The notes under the pieces were generated by a model. The model saw only the letters and a program-made list of their open reading frames with translations, had not been told where the DNA came from and searched no databases. The translations under genes were made by a program, and so were the position numbers. Shown here piece by piece: positions 34,914-43,656 of a DNA stretch of 64,000 nt. The first letter of the stretch is position 1. Each line of letters opens with the position of its first letter. This DNA comes from an uncultured Veillonellaceae bacterium (GTDB taxonomy: Bacteria > Bacillota > Negativicutes > Selenomonadales > Selenomonadaceae). The stretch covers positions 16,744 through 80,743 of the forward strand of contig CACZZN010000007.1 in assembly GCA_902785705.1 (NCBI GenBank), in the 5' to 3' direction.

Positions 34914-35528
34914 ATGACGGATGAATTGAACCTGTCCGCAAATCAATTGGATGCATTGCGGGAAATCGGGAATGTGGGCGCGGGCAATTCTGCCACGGCG
35001 CTTTCCCAGATTATCAATAAACGCATTGATATGAATGTGCCAAAGGTTGCTTTGGTTCCGCTGGACGCTGTGCCGGACTTGGTTGGCGGGCCGGATATGA
35101 TCGTAGTGGGCGTGTTCCTGCGCATCTATGGCAGAGCGCCGGGCAATATCCTGTTCCTGCTCCCGCAGAAAAGCGCATTCTATCTGGTGGATACGCTCAT
35201 GGGACGTGAGCATGGGACGACAAAAAAGCTGGACTTTATGGATGAGTCAGCCCTCATGGAGATCGGAAACATCCTTTCCGGCGCGTACCTGAATGCATTT
35301 TTTACCTTTACGCAGATTTCCATGCTTCCGTCGATTCCTGCACTGGCAATGGATATGGCAGGCGCAATCCTGAATGTCGTTTTGGTGCAGTTGGGACAGA
35401 TGGGAGATCAGGCGCTTGTCATTGAGACGGAGTTCCTGTCAGAGGATGACGGCATTACGGGACATTTCTTCCTTGTGCCGGATCCTGGCTCTTTGGAAAC
35501 GATCATTAAAGCGGTAGGAGTTGAGTGA
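34914..35528 (+). CDS. cheC: CheY-P phosphatase CheC
   Basis: The 204-residue protein has two CheC catalytic segments, EIGNVGAGNSATALSQ and MEIGNILSGAYLNAF. CheC removes phosphate from CheY-P and binds CheD. Since FliY carries the same activity at the motor, two phosphatases coexist, as in Bacillus. Confidence 0.94.
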   Translation: MTDELNLSANQLDALREIGNVGAGNSATALSQIINKRIDMNVPKVALVPLDAVPDLVGGPDMIVVGVFLRIYGRAPGNILFLLPQKSAFYLVDTLMGREHGTTKKLDFMDESALMEIGNILSGAYLNAFFTFTQISMLPSIPALAMDMAGAILNVVLVQLGQMGDQALVIETEFLSEDDGITGHFFLVPDPGSLETIIKAVGVE

Positions 35529-35529
35529 T

Positions 35530-36015
35530 ATGGCAGACCTGATCAGAGTCGGAATGGCCGATTACAAGGTCGGCCGTGCGCCTTCCACCTTGATAAGCTA
35601 CGGCTTGGGCTCCTGCATCGGTGTATCGCTGTACGATCCGCAGACGAAGATAGGCGGGCTTCTGCATATCATGCTGCCGGACAGCACACAGGCACGTGCC
35701 AGCGATAACCCCGCAAAATTTGCGGATACCGGAATCCCGTTGCTTTTGGGAGATGTGCTGCAGTTGGGGGCGTCCCGGAGCCGCTTGGTTGCGAAGCTTG
35801 CGGGAGGAGCGCAGATGTTTGCGTTTGCGAATGCGACGGATGTCATGCGTGTGGGATCGCGCAATGCGGAGTCCGTGAAAAAGCTGCTGCGGGATCTCAA
35901 TATCCGCGTGATTGCAGAGGATACGGGCGGCAACTATGGGCGGACCGTTCAGATTGATTTGGAGACCGGGATTTATAAGGTGAAGACTATCGATAAGGGC
36001 GAAAAAGAGATTTAG
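35530..36015 (+). CDS. cheD: Chemoreceptor glutamine deamidase CheD
   Basis: The 161-residue protein has the Cys of GLGSCIGVSLYD and the His of GGLLHIMLPDS, the catalytic pair of CheD. It deamidates receptor glutamines and is modulated by CheC. The ATG at 35530, 9 bases after GGAG, is preferred to an upstream TTG at 35521. Confidence 0.94.
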   Translation: MADLIRVGMADYKVGRAPSTLISYGLGSCIGVSLYDPQTKIGGLLHIMLPDSTQARASDNPAKFADTGIPLLLGDVLQLGASRSRLVAKLAGGAQMFAFANATDVMRVGSRNAESVKKLLRDLNIRVIAEDTGGNYGRTVQIDLETGIYKVKTIDKGEKEI

Positions 36016-36018
36016 TAG

Positions 36019-36405
36019 GTGAAACGGTTGTTTAAATTGGGAATGTCACTGGGGATGGCAGTCCTTGCGGTTCTTGTCGTATCGTTTGCAGGGCTTTTGA
36101 GCGAGGCGCGCATGACGACGATTCTGCTGCGTGATGTCCTTGGCTTTGTGGTGGCGGGCACTGTGGTGTACCTGGTCATGTTCCTGCTGGAAGCAAAGGA
36201 TATCGCCTTGTTCGACAAGGAATTGGAGTTTCCGCAGGAAACAGCGGAACCTCCGGAAACGGGCGAGGGGGATGCAGAGGATGAACCTGCGGAAGCGGCA
36301 GAGACGGGGGATGACGCGTCGGAAACCGAGACAAGCGGGACCGGTGCGGAGTTCACGCCGTTGACGGAAAAGGATTTTGGACGTGTGGAGACACCGGGAT
36401 CATGA
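36019..36405 (+). CDS. Small membrane protein with acidic tail, unknown function
   Basis: This 128-residue product begins at GTG (MKRLFKLGMSLGMAVLAVLVV). It has two membrane helices (about 8-26 and 38-57) and a long Glu/Asp/Thr/Ala tail without Cys. I recognise no family. It lies 3 bases after cheD and 20 bases before fliA in the same direction, so it is cotranscribed with motility genes. Codon use is like that of its neighbours. It could be a membrane anchor or motor accessory; that is a guess from position only. Confidence 0.7.
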   Translation: MKRLFKLGMSLGMAVLAVLVVSFAGLLSEARMTTILLRDVLGFVVAGTVVYLVMFLLEAKDIALFDKELEFPQETAEPPETGEGDAEDEPAEAAETGDDASETETSGTGAEFTPLTEKDFGRVETPGS

Positions 36406-36425
36406 AGTGAGGGGGAGGCCGTTGC

Positions 36426-37184
36426 ATGACACAATTCGATCGTGAGCCGACAGCGGATATGGACTCCCTGTGGAATGCGTATGCAGCGAACAAGACGGTG
36501 GAGCTTCGCAATCAGTTGGCGGAGCACTATCTGCCCTTGGTGAAAATGGTGGCCGGGCGGCTGGCAATCAGCCTTCCGCCGCATGTGGACCGGGAAGACC
36601 TTTTGAGCAGCGGTTTTTTTGGATTGCTGGATGCCATAGACCGCTATGACCTGCAGCGCAAAAACAAGTTTGAGACCTACGCAGGTGTCAGGATCCGTGG
36701 CGCAATGCTGGATTATCTTCGTGAAAAGGATTGGGTTCCCGTCACGATGCGCCAGAAAATCCGTAAATATGAGCAAACAGCCTATCAACTGGAGAATGAG
36801 CTCGGACGCAGCCCAACGGACGAGGAACTGGCAGCCGCGATGGAACTCAACATCGAGGAACTGCACACCTTGGTGGGGCAGCTGAATGCCGCGACAGTCA
36901 TACCTTTGGATGAATATCTGCGCGGTGATGCGCCGGAGATGCAGGAAGCAGGCCCGGAGCAGCGCGCGGAGCGGAAAGAGCTCCAGGTGACCTTGGCGGC
37001 AGCAATCGATCGTCTGCCGGAGAAGGAGAGGACGGTTGTGGCTCTTTACTATTATGAGGAAATGACATTGAAAGAAATCAGTTTGATTTTGCATTTGTCC
37101 GAGGCAAGGATATCACAGCTCCACACCAAAGCGGTTTTCCGCATGAGGGGCTATCTGGCCAGGATGAAGGCGAGCTTGCTGTAA
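36426..37184 (+). CDS. fliA: Flagellar sigma factor FliA (sigma-28/SigD)
   Basis: The 252-residue sigma factor has region 2 (DREDLLSSGFFGLLDAIDRYD, KFETYAGVRIRGAMLDYLR), region 3 (GRSPTDEELA) and region 4 (ALYYYEEMTLKEISLILHLSEARISQ). It directs late flagellar genes. Its anti-sigma factor FlgM was not found in the window. Confidence 0.95.
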   Translation: MTQFDREPTADMDSLWNAYAANKTVELRNQLAEHYLPLVKMVAGRLAISLPPHVDREDLLSSGFFGLLDAIDRYDLQRKNKFETYAGVRIRGAMLDYLREKDWVPVTMRQKIRKYEQTAYQLENELGRSPTDEELAAAMELNIEELHTLVGQLNAATVIPLDEYLRGDAPEMQEAGPEQRAERKELQVTLAAAIDRLPEKERTVVALYYYEEMTLKEISLILHLSEARISQLHTKAVFRMRGYLARMKASLL

Positions 37185-37208
37185 TACATAGTTGAAGGGG
37201 GACATATC

Positions 37209-38858
37209 ATGGGGGAGGAACGAGCATATCCGACGGTTGGCGGCGAAGATGCCGGATATCTTTTTGAATTCAAACCGGATGGCGTGTTCCTGACCGTATA
37301 TGAAACGGGAAGCATCGACCTCATGTTTGAGCTTTCCGATATGCGGCAGATTTTACAGGATTATGGCGTCTTGGACTATGATATCGAGCTTTTGGCGCGC
37401 GCGGTCCGGGAAGCGTCAGGGCAGCCTGTGCGCCTGGCTGAGCCGGTGGACGTGCCGGAGGGATTTGTGCGTCCGGGGCTGTCAGATGAAGAGAAAGATG
37501 AGAACTATGCATCGCTTATCATTGATGTGAGCAAGGACCGCATGAAGGCAACGGTTCGGTACGACACGAAGAATGGCACGCGGCTGCCGACGGTCGACAT
37601 GGTGATGCAGGCGCTCAGCCTCAAGAATGTGAGCTTCGGAATCAATGACAAAGCCATCGAGGAAGGCGTGAAGAGCCTGACGCCGTTTGTCGCGGCAGAG
37701 GGGATTCCCCCGGTCAATGGGGACAACGCCTATATCGACCGCAAATTCGATTTGGGCGTCAAAGGCCGTCCCGTGGTCAATGAGTATGACCGTGCGGACT
37801 ACAAAAACCTGAATCTCTTTGTGCTCGTCAAGAAGAATGACACGCTGGCCATCCGGATCCCGCACACGAAGAGCAAGTCAGGCACGAATATCTATGGTGA
37901 CACGGTTCCGGGCAAGGACGGGCGCCCGATTCCGATGCCGGAAGGAAAGAATACCATGGTTGTGGGCGAGCATCAGCTCGTGGCGACCATCAACGGGCAG
38001 ATCGTGGATACAGGCTCCAAGATCAGCGTCGATCCGCGCCTTGAGATCAAGGGAACCGTGGGCGCAGGGACAGGCAATATCGATTTCGACGGCTGCGTGG
38101 AAATCGGAGGGGATGTGCAGGCGGGCTTTGTGGTGAAGGCCACGGGAGATATCGAGATCAAAGGCGCTGTTTATGGTGCGGAAATCACAGGGCGCAATGT
38201 CTTCATCGGCGGCGGCATCACGGGCATGAGACGCGGCAAGGTCCATGCGGAGCAGGATGTGCGTGCTGTCTTTATTGAAAATGCCACGATAGAAGCGGGA
38301 CGTGATATCTATTTGGCAGATGTGGCGCTTCATTCGACCATGAAGGCCGGGAACAAAATCATGGTCGAAGAAAAGAAGGGACAGATCACAGGCGGATTGA
38401 CAGCCGCAGGGGATGAGATCCGCGCAAAGGTGATCGGAAACGAGGCGTTTGTGGTGACACGGGTTTCCGTGGGCGTCGACCCGAACCTGCAGAAGAAGTA
38501 TCAGGAAACCTGCAAGAGCTACAAGGAGGGCAAGAAGCGGCTGCAGCAGATCACGCAGACGCTCAATACGCTGGGCAAGATCGATATCAGCCGTCTGCCG
38601 CAGGAGCGCATTGATCAGATCAATGCGCTGACCCGTTCGCAGTTCCCGCTTGCAGGAAAACTGAAGAAGGAAGAGCGGGAAATCAAGCAGATGGAGGATC
38701 GGCTTGCGGAGATGAAGCACGGGAAGCTCAGGGTATCCGATGTGATTTATCCGGGGACGAGAATCGCGATCAACTCTCTTTTGAAAAACGTTCAGGAAGA
38801 GTATAAGCACTGCACGTTTACGACAAGAGATGATGAGATTTCTCTGGGACCATATTGA
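37209..38858 (+). CDS. fapA: FapA/DUF342 polar or flagellar assembly protein
   Basis: The 549-residue protein has an N-terminal part with GTRLPTVDMVMQAL and the typical FapA segment (PGKDGRPIPMPEGKN), then a right-handed beta-helix-like run of short repeats with VGAGTGNIDFDGCVEIGGDV (about 285-410), and a C-terminal coiled coil (about 425-510). In Vibrio, FapA acts in flagellar assembly; in Firmicutes its role is less clear. It closes the core motility run. Confidence 0.85.
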   Translation: MGEERAYPTVGGEDAGYLFEFKPDGVFLTVYETGSIDLMFELSDMRQILQDYGVLDYDIELLARAVREASGQPVRLAEPVDVPEGFVRPGLSDEEKDENYASLIIDVSKDRMKATVRYDTKNGTRLPTVDMVMQALSLKNVSFGINDKAIEEGVKSLTPFVAAEGIPPVNGDNAYIDRKFDLGVKGRPVVNEYDRADYKNLNLFVLVKKNDTLAIRIPHTKSKSGTNIYGDTVPGKDGRPIPMPEGKNTMVVGEHQLVATINGQIVDTGSKISVDPRLEIKGTVGAGTGNIDFDGCVEIGGDVQAGFVVKATGDIEIKGAVYGAEITGRNVFIGGGITGMRRGKVHAEQDVRAVFIENATIEAGRDIYLADVALHSTMKAGNKIMVEEKKGQITGGLTAAGDEIRAKVIGNEAFVVTRVSVGVDPNLQKKYQETCKSYKEGKKRLQQITQTLNTLGKIDISRLPQERIDQINALTRSQFPLAGKLKKEEREIKQMEDRLAEMKHGKLRVSDVIYPGTRIAINSLLKNVQEEYKHCTFTTRDDEISLGPY

Positions 38859-38862
38859 CGAT

Positions 38863-38947
38863 GCGGCGGCCAAGGAACTGTCGAAAAATAAATTCAGCAT
38901 CTTGTTTGTCTGAATTTATTTTCCTCCGGTTTCTTACGGACCGCCGC
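38863..38947. repeat. Nested inverted repeat after fapA
   Basis: Outer arms GCGGCGG/CCGCCGC (38863-38869, 38941-38947), middle arms AGGAA/TTCCT (38873-38877, 38921-38925) and a 12-bp inner stem (38886-38897 with 38910-38921) around a 12-base loop. There is no T run, so it may be a weak terminator or a mobile palindromic remnant. Its left part shares a 19-base word with 48975-48993. Confidence 0.6.
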
Positions 38948-38972
38948 GACTGGTAGAAGGGAGGATTCGACC

Positions 38973-39302
38973 ATGGATGTAAGTCCTATGAGTTTGCAGA
39001 TGGTTTTTCCGCGTGCGACAGAGGCAGGACAGGTGCAGCATAATCTTAACCAGGCGGCGGCGTTGCAGCAGGATTATGAGACCTTGCGGCAGGAAAAGGA
39101 TGCGGAACTGAAACAGAAACAAGTGCGAACAAAAGATGACACGGAGGGCGGACGCATCAAGGACGATCCCGACCGTCAGCGGGGCCAGGGCGGATACGCA
39201 GGGAGTCCGAACCGCAATGCGGCTGTGATGGACGAAGAAGCGGAAAAGGAACAGTTCGCTGTCGACCCGTCCCGCGGGCATCATCTGGATATTTCGTTTT
39301 AA
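38973..39302 (+). CDS. Hypothetical hydrophilic protein of the flagellar region
   Basis: The 109-residue product starts MDVSPMSLQMVFPRATEAGQ, has a coiled-coil-like middle (LQQDYETLRQEKDAELKQ) and a charged Gly/Arg tail ending HHLDISF. No Cys, no membrane segment. The ribosome site AGGGAGG and the tight spacing to the next gene (11 bases) support a real gene. No family is recognised; it may be an accessory of flagellar regions in this lineage. Confidence 0.65.
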   Translation: MDVSPMSLQMVFPRATEAGQVQHNLNQAAALQQDYETLRQEKDAELKQKQVRTKDDTEGGRIKDDPDRQRGQGGYAGSPNRNAAVMDEEAEKEQFAVDPSRGHHLDISF

Positions 39303-39313
39303 GGAGCAGGAAT

Positions 39314-40132
39314 ATGGTCACGGAAGTCATGGGCTTTCTTATCATTGCGGGCGCCATTATCCTGTGCATCGTGCGGTATCTTTCCAGGAAGCATTCGCAG
39401 CCGCTGGTGGAGCAGCAGGAAATGCGGGATGCGACCGGCCGGTTGAAAGAGGAGTTGGAGAGAACGGGCGCGTCCATTATTGCGCGCATGGAAGACCGTG
39501 TGAATCATCTGGAGCAGGTGATCAAGGAGGCAGAACGGAGCAGGAGCGTTCTGGACAGCCGGATCATGGAGCTGCGTGAGCTTGCCGGCTATGCGGCGCA
39601 GCAGGGCGATGCCATGAGATCGCTGCATGCGGAGATCGCAGAAGCCCGCAGCCTGCAGCAACAGCTCATGGAAGTATCCGCGCATGCGGTGCGTCAGTCG
39701 CAGGGGGGCATGGCGCATCATATGGAGCGCGTGGATGCGCAGGATTTCTCTGCCGTGCTGCATGAGTCGATTGCCCGGGAAGAGGCGGCTATGCAGGCGG
39801 AGCGGGAGGGGCCTGCGGCTCGGGTGGAAATCCGCTCGAGGATGCCGCAGCAGGAGCAGGAACGGTCCCGGCAGCCCGTGACGGAGGAGAAGGCAGCCGA
39901 ATCCTCCGTGGACGCGGAGACAGCACAGGGACAGCAAATCGCAGAAGCCGAACCGCCCGACGAAGAGACGGCAGCTTCCGCAGAGGCAAGGGTGCCGGAT
40001 TCCATGAAGGCCAGAAGCCTCCTTTTGAGCGGCTGGTCCGTGGAGGATGTTGCAAGGGAGACCGGTATGGGACGCGGCGCCGTGGAGCTGGTCAAAGAAA
40101 TGACGCGCAGACAGATGGAAAGAAAAGCCTAG
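39314..40132 (+). CDS. Membrane-anchored coiled-coil protein with C-terminal HTH (DUF6115-like)
   Basis: The 272-residue product has an N-terminal membrane helix (VMGFLIIAGAIILCIVRYL), a coiled coil (about 35-125), a disordered acidic Glu/Ala region (about 150-230) and an end with ARSLLLSGWSVEDVARETGMGRGAVELV, a small helix-turn-helix-like fold. Proteins of this plan occur near flagellar genes in Firmicutes. The HTH may bind protein rather than DNA, given the membrane tether. Function unknown. Confidence 0.75.
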   Translation: MVTEVMGFLIIAGAIILCIVRYLSRKHSQPLVEQQEMRDATGRLKEELERTGASIIARMEDRVNHLEQVIKEAERSRSVLDSRIMELRELAGYAAQQGDAMRSLHAEIAEARSLQQQLMEVSAHAVRQSQGGMAHHMERVDAQDFSAVLHESIAREEAAMQAEREGPAARVEIRSRMPQQEQERSRQPVTEEKAAESSVDAETAQGQQIAEAEPPDEETAASAEARVPDSMKARSLLLSGWSVEDVARETGMGRGAVELVKEMTRRQMERKA

Positions 40133-40295
40133 ATTTGGTGTGACCTCAGCCTTTTGGCGGATTTTACAGCGATTTGCGAGCTTTTTTTGTAGAAACACTT
40201 GATTTTTCCGTTGTTTTTTGATAACCTCTTTGGAGTAGAGGCATCGTGCGGATTTGCACGGAGTCCATGGACTAATTTCAAAGGAGGCTACGTTT

Positions 40296-40571
40296 GTGAA
40301 TAAGTCAGAATTGGTAGCTAAGGTAGCGGAGAATGCAGGGCTGACAAAAAAGGATGCAGAGAAAGCAATCAATGCTGTTTTTTCCAGCATCGAGAAGGCG
40401 CTTGTGGATGGCGACAAGGTGCAGATGATTGGCTTTGGAACATTTGAAGTCAAAGAGCGTGCTGCCCGCAAGGGCCGCAATCCTCAGACCGGCAATGAGA
40501 TTGATATTCCGGCTTCGAAGAATCCGGTATTCAAGGCTGGCAAGGCGCTGAAGGATGCTGTCAACGCATAA
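40296..40571 (+). CDS. hup: DNA-binding protein HU
   Basis: The 91-residue protein has a GTG start ([20 protein letters not shown]) 8 bases after AAAGGAGG. It carries [21 protein letters not shown], the DNA-binding arm of the HU/IHF family, and ends [13 protein letters not shown]. It compacts DNA as a dimer. The 160 bases before it are A/T-rich with several T runs, and no clear promoter stands out. A terminator follows. Confidence 0.96.
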   Translation: MNKSELVAKVAENAGLTKKDAEKAINAVFSSIEKALVDGDKVQMIGFGTFEVKERAARKGRNPQTGNEIDIPASKNPVFKAGKALKDAVNA

Positions 40572-40589
40572 GAATCGGTATTGACTGGG

Positions 40590-40618
40590 AAAGCCGGGTT
40601 CATGGGACCCGGCTTTTA
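40590..40618 (+). terminator. Terminator after hup
   Basis: Stem AAGCCGGGT / ACCCGGCTT (40591-40599, 40607-40615) with a 7-base loop, followed by a short T run. Confidence 0.85.
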
Positions 40619-40644
40619 TGGTTCCTGAAAGGAATGCATTGCGG

Positions 40645-41424
40645 ATGGGGAAAATTGCGCTGATTACGGGGGGAACGTCAGGCATCGGCCTGGCAACCGC
40701 AGAACTTCTGCTTGCAGACGGCTATGAGGTGGCATTGATGGGGCGTTCGCCGGAACGGGGCAGGGATGCGCTGCAGGCGCTGGCGGAAGGCGCTGCCTAC
40801 CTGCAGGGCGATGTATCGAAACTTTCGGACTGCAAGCGCGTAGTTCAGGAGACGGTCAAGGCTTTTGGCGGTCTGGATCTCTTAATCAACGCCGCCGGCA
40901 TCTATGCGGAAGGTGCGATCGATGCTGTATCGGAGCAAGAGCTGTCCCTGCTGCTGGATGTGAATGTCAAAGGAACCTATTTCATGTGCCAGCAGGCTGT
41001 GCCGGAGCTCAGGAAACGTCAGGGGGGCGCAATCGTGAATGTGTCCTCGGATGCCGGGGTGCATGGCAATTACTTTTGCGCCGCCTACTGCGCGGCCAAG
41101 GGAGCCGTCACGATGTTCACAAGAGCGTTGGCCTTGGAGCTTTCGTCCAAAGGAACAGGCGGCGCTGCATCCGGCAGGGCGGACGTATATCCTGTGCGCG
41201 TGAACTGCGTATGCCCCGGTGATATCCTGACGCCGATGACGGAGCGGCAGCTGGAGAAAGCACCTTCCCGTGAAGCGGCGCTGGAGGAAATGGCAGCCGT
41301 CTATCCCATGGGCAGGATCGGAAACGCAAAGGAAGCGGCAGAGGTGATCGTCTTTCTGGCATCCGAAAGAGCTTCTTTTGTTACCGGGGCCGTCTGGGGA
41401 GTGGACGGCGGAATTACAGCTTAA
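40645..41424 (+). CDS. Short-chain dehydrogenase/reductase
   Basis: The 259-residue SDR has TGGTSGIG (NAD(P) binding), NAAG, catalytic Ser in VNVSSDAG and the YxxxK pair in YCAAKGAV, and ends VTGAVWGVDGGITA, as the classical FabG-like group does. The substrate cannot be told. There are no fatty-acid genes nearby. A TTG at 40639 is an alternative start with slightly better ribosome-site spacing. Confidence 0.88.
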   Translation: MGKIALITGGTSGIGLATAELLLADGYEVALMGRSPERGRDALQALAEGAAYLQGDVSKLSDCKRVVQETVKAFGGLDLLINAAGIYAEGAIDAVSEQELSLLLDVNVKGTYFMCQQAVPELRKRQGGAIVNVSSDAGVHGNYFCAAYCAAKGAVTMFTRALALELSSKGTGGAASGRADVYPVRVNCVCPGDILTPMTERQLEKAPSREAALEEMAAVYPMGRIGNAKEAAEVIVFLASERASFVTGAVWGVDGGITA

Positions 41425-41447
41425 CAGAGAGGAAACAGGAAGGCAGT

Positions 41448-42554
41448 ATGGAGAAACGAAAATTCTTGATCATGACGGCATCCATTGGCGCAGGGCATAC
41501 ACAGGCGGCAATGGCCGTGCGGGATGCCTTGGCGGAAAAGTTTCCGGATGCGGAGATCCATATGCTGGATTTCATGGACCGCAGGATTTCCGTTTTCAAT
41601 TCCATGCTGAAATGGCTGTATCTGCATATGCTGGACTTTGTGCCGAACCTGTATGATGTGTTCTACCGGATCTCCGGCGGAGCATCCGGCGGGACTGCGG
41701 CGCGGCAGCTTACGGCAGCGGGCATGTATCCTGTGATGGCGCGGCTGCTGGAGAAATATCGGCCGGATGTGCTGGTCTGCACCCATCCCTTTCCTGAGGC
41801 GGCAGCATCGCTCTGGAAAAGAATGGGCAGCAGGGAGCTCCGTTTGATTGCCGTGCTCACGGATTATTCCCTGCACCAGATCTGGGTCTATCCCCGGGTG
41901 GATGCGTACTTCACGGCGACGGAGGAAATGCGGCAGGGGCTGATTTCCATGGGCTTTGCGGAGGAGGCCGTGCATGCCTGCGGCATACCGGTTTCCTCGC
42001 GGATCCGGCAGGTACCGGAACGGCGTGTGATACGGGAAGCGCTTGGCGTCGGGGCGGAAAGCAGAGTTGTGCTGCTGATGGGCGGAGGCTTGGGGCTGGG
42101 CGGTATCGAAAATACATTGGATGAATTGGAAAGCATGAGCCTGCCCTTGACGCTTTTTGTCATTGCAGGGCGCAATCAGGAGCTGGAGCGGCGCGTTGCG
42201 GAGCGTGCGGAGCGCTCCCGCCAGATCATCCGTGTCTGGGGCTATACGCGGGAAGTGCAGTCGCTCATGCAGGCTTCGGATATCCTGATTACCAAGCCGG
42301 GGGCTTTGACCATGAGCGAGGCATTTGCCCTGGGGCTGCCCATGCTCTTGCATGAGCCGATTCCCGGCCCGGAGACGGAGAACGCGATTTATGCGGAAGC
42401 GCATGGCGCAGCCGTCTGGATCCATGCGGGAGCATCGCTGGCAGCCGTACTGGAGGACATCCTGCAGCAGCCGGCGCGGCTGCAGGCCATGTCAGATGCC
42501 GCACGTGCCTGCGGAAAACCGGATGCGGCAAGCAAGATTGCCGCGTGGATTTAG
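41448..42554 (+). CDS. Diacylglycerol glycosyltransferase-like protein (MGDG synthase / UgtP family)
   Basis: This 368-residue GT28-type glycosyltransferase starts KFLIMTASIGAGHTQAAMAV and contains LMGGGLGLGG and TKPGALTMSEAFALGLP, the donor-binding end. It resembles enzymes that add sugar to diacylglycerol at the inner membrane face, giving glycolipids. The exact sugar is not predictable. Confidence 0.85.
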   Translation: MEKRKFLIMTASIGAGHTQAAMAVRDALAEKFPDAEIHMLDFMDRRISVFNSMLKWLYLHMLDFVPNLYDVFYRISGGASGGTAARQLTAAGMYPVMARLLEKYRPDVLVCTHPFPEAAASLWKRMGSRELRLIAVLTDYSLHQIWVYPRVDAYFTATEEMRQGLISMGFAEEAVHACGIPVSSRIRQVPERRVIREALGVGAESRVVLLMGGGLGLGGIENTLDELESMSLPLTLFVIAGRNQELERRVAERAERSRQIIRVWGYTREVQSLMQASDILITKPGALTMSEAFALGLPMLLHEPIPGPETENAIYAEAHGAAVWIHAGASLAAVLEDILQQPARLQAMSDAARACGKPDAASKIAAWI

Positions 42555-42656
42555 GAATCAAAACTTTTCTCATAGGGCAGCAGGTATTTTTTTGTTTTTA
42601 TGGAATACTATATCATGGAAATGACGCAAACGAAGCGATAGCGATTGGTGAGAAAT

Positions 42657-43121
42657 ATGACAGTTACGAAACTGATTTTGAATGAGAAAAAAACATATAG
42701 CTGCCCAAAATGCAATCGGGAGCTTCGCTATGTAGAAGGCGGGGCCGTTTCGGTTGTGAACGGACGCGTGGATATGAGCACGACCTTGCCGAAATACGAG
42801 TGCGACCATTGCGGCATTTATTATCAGGAGTTGCTGGGGTCCGGCTATTATGATGAGTTCCCGCTGGCGAAGCCGAAGTATGTCAAGCGCATTATCGCTA
42901 CGGGGGATATTCCGCCGACCCAGCTCAAGCGTGAGGCAGACGGGAAATGCGAATGCCCGCGCTGCGGGGAGCGCATGAATTTCGTGGAGGGGCAGCCGGT
43001 CCGGATCGTGAACGGGAAGCCGGATATGGACAATGTGATGGATCATTTCGAGTGTCCATACTGTGATTCCGTCTATCGCAGGATTGCGTCCACGGATTAT
43101 TTTCAGTGGTCCGAGAAATAA
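42657..43121 (+). CDS. Tandem zinc-ribbon protein, unknown function
   Basis: The 154-residue protein has four CxxC knuckles (CPKC, CDHC, CPRC, CPYC). They form two units that are clearly duplicates: YVEGGAVSVVNGRVDM and FVEGQPVRIVNGKPDM each stand between two knuckles. Each unit should bind one zinc. No enzyme motif, signal or membrane segment is seen. ATG at 42657 follows GGTGAG; the TTG at 42645 is less likely. Not assigned to a known family. Confidence 0.75.
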   Translation: MTVTKLILNEKKTYSCPKCNRELRYVEGGAVSVVNGRVDMSTTLPKYECDHCGIYYQELLGSGYYDEFPLAKPKYVKRIIATGDIPPTQLKREADGKCECPRCGERMNFVEGQPVRIVNGKPDMDNVMDHFECPYCDSVYRRIASTDYFQWSEK

Positions 43122-43125
43122 ATGC

Positions 43126-43154
43126 TTGCAGAATGATCGAATTCTATGTATGAT
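43126..43154 (+). promoter_or_regulatory. divIC promoter
   Basis: TTGCAG (43126-43131), a 17-base spacer and TATGAT (43149-43154), about 60 bases before the gene. Confidence 0.5.
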
Positions 43155-43216
43155 AAAGAATGCAGCAAAGTGCAGGTGAAAAGATGGTATGATTTCTGAA
43201 CATGGGAGGTGAGAGC

Positions 43217-43513
43217 ATGAAGAAAACAAGGAGGACTTCCGGCAGGAAGTGGTTCAGCTGGTTTTATGTGACAGTTGCCGTTGTCCTTGTCTACTTTTCT
43301 TCCGTGCTTTTGTCCCAGCAGTCGCATCTCAATCAGGTTGCACGGAGCCAGGCGGTTGCGGATAAGCGTCTGGAGGCCGCACAGCAGGAGAATGAGAGAT
43401 TGAAACGTGAGATGGCCGCGCTCAATGACAATTCGCAGATTGAGCGGCTGGCACGTGAGGAGCTTGGCATGACCAAGCAGGGAGAACTGCCGTATGGCTC
43501 GGTGAAGAGATGA
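43217..43513 (+). CDS. divIC: Septum formation protein DivIC/FtsB-like
   Basis: The 98-residue protein has a basic N-terminus, one membrane helix (WFYVTVAVVLVYFSSVLL) and a leucine-zipper coiled coil (RLEAAQQENERLKREMAALN), followed by IERLAREELGMTKQGE, the DivIC/FtsL signature. It acts with FtsL and FtsQ in the divisome. Its location upstream of yabR and tilS matches Bacillus. Confidence 0.88.
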   Translation: MKKTRRTSGRKWFSWFYVTVAVVLVYFSSVLLSQQSHLNQVARSQAVADKRLEAAQQENERLKREMAALNDNSQIERLAREELGMTKQGELPYGSVKR

Positions 43514-43557
43514 TATTGCGTCAGCAGGGGCTTTATCTATGGGAGCGATAGAATTTC

Positions 43558-43587
43558 TTGACACGAATGAGGTGTCAAAGCTATAAT
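43558..43587 (+). promoter_or_regulatory. yabR promoter with overlapping inverted repeat
   Basis: Perfect TTGACA (43558-43563), an 18-base spacer and perfect TATAAT (43582-43587). The inverted repeat TTGACAC / GTGTCAA (43558-43564, 43572-43578) overlaps the -35 and spacer and could be an operator. Confidence 0.75.
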
Positions 43588-43656
43588 AAGATTATATTTT
43601 TAGGGAGTGCCGGATACACGGGCAGTTTCTTGGGGATTAAGGGAGGAAGAACGGAG

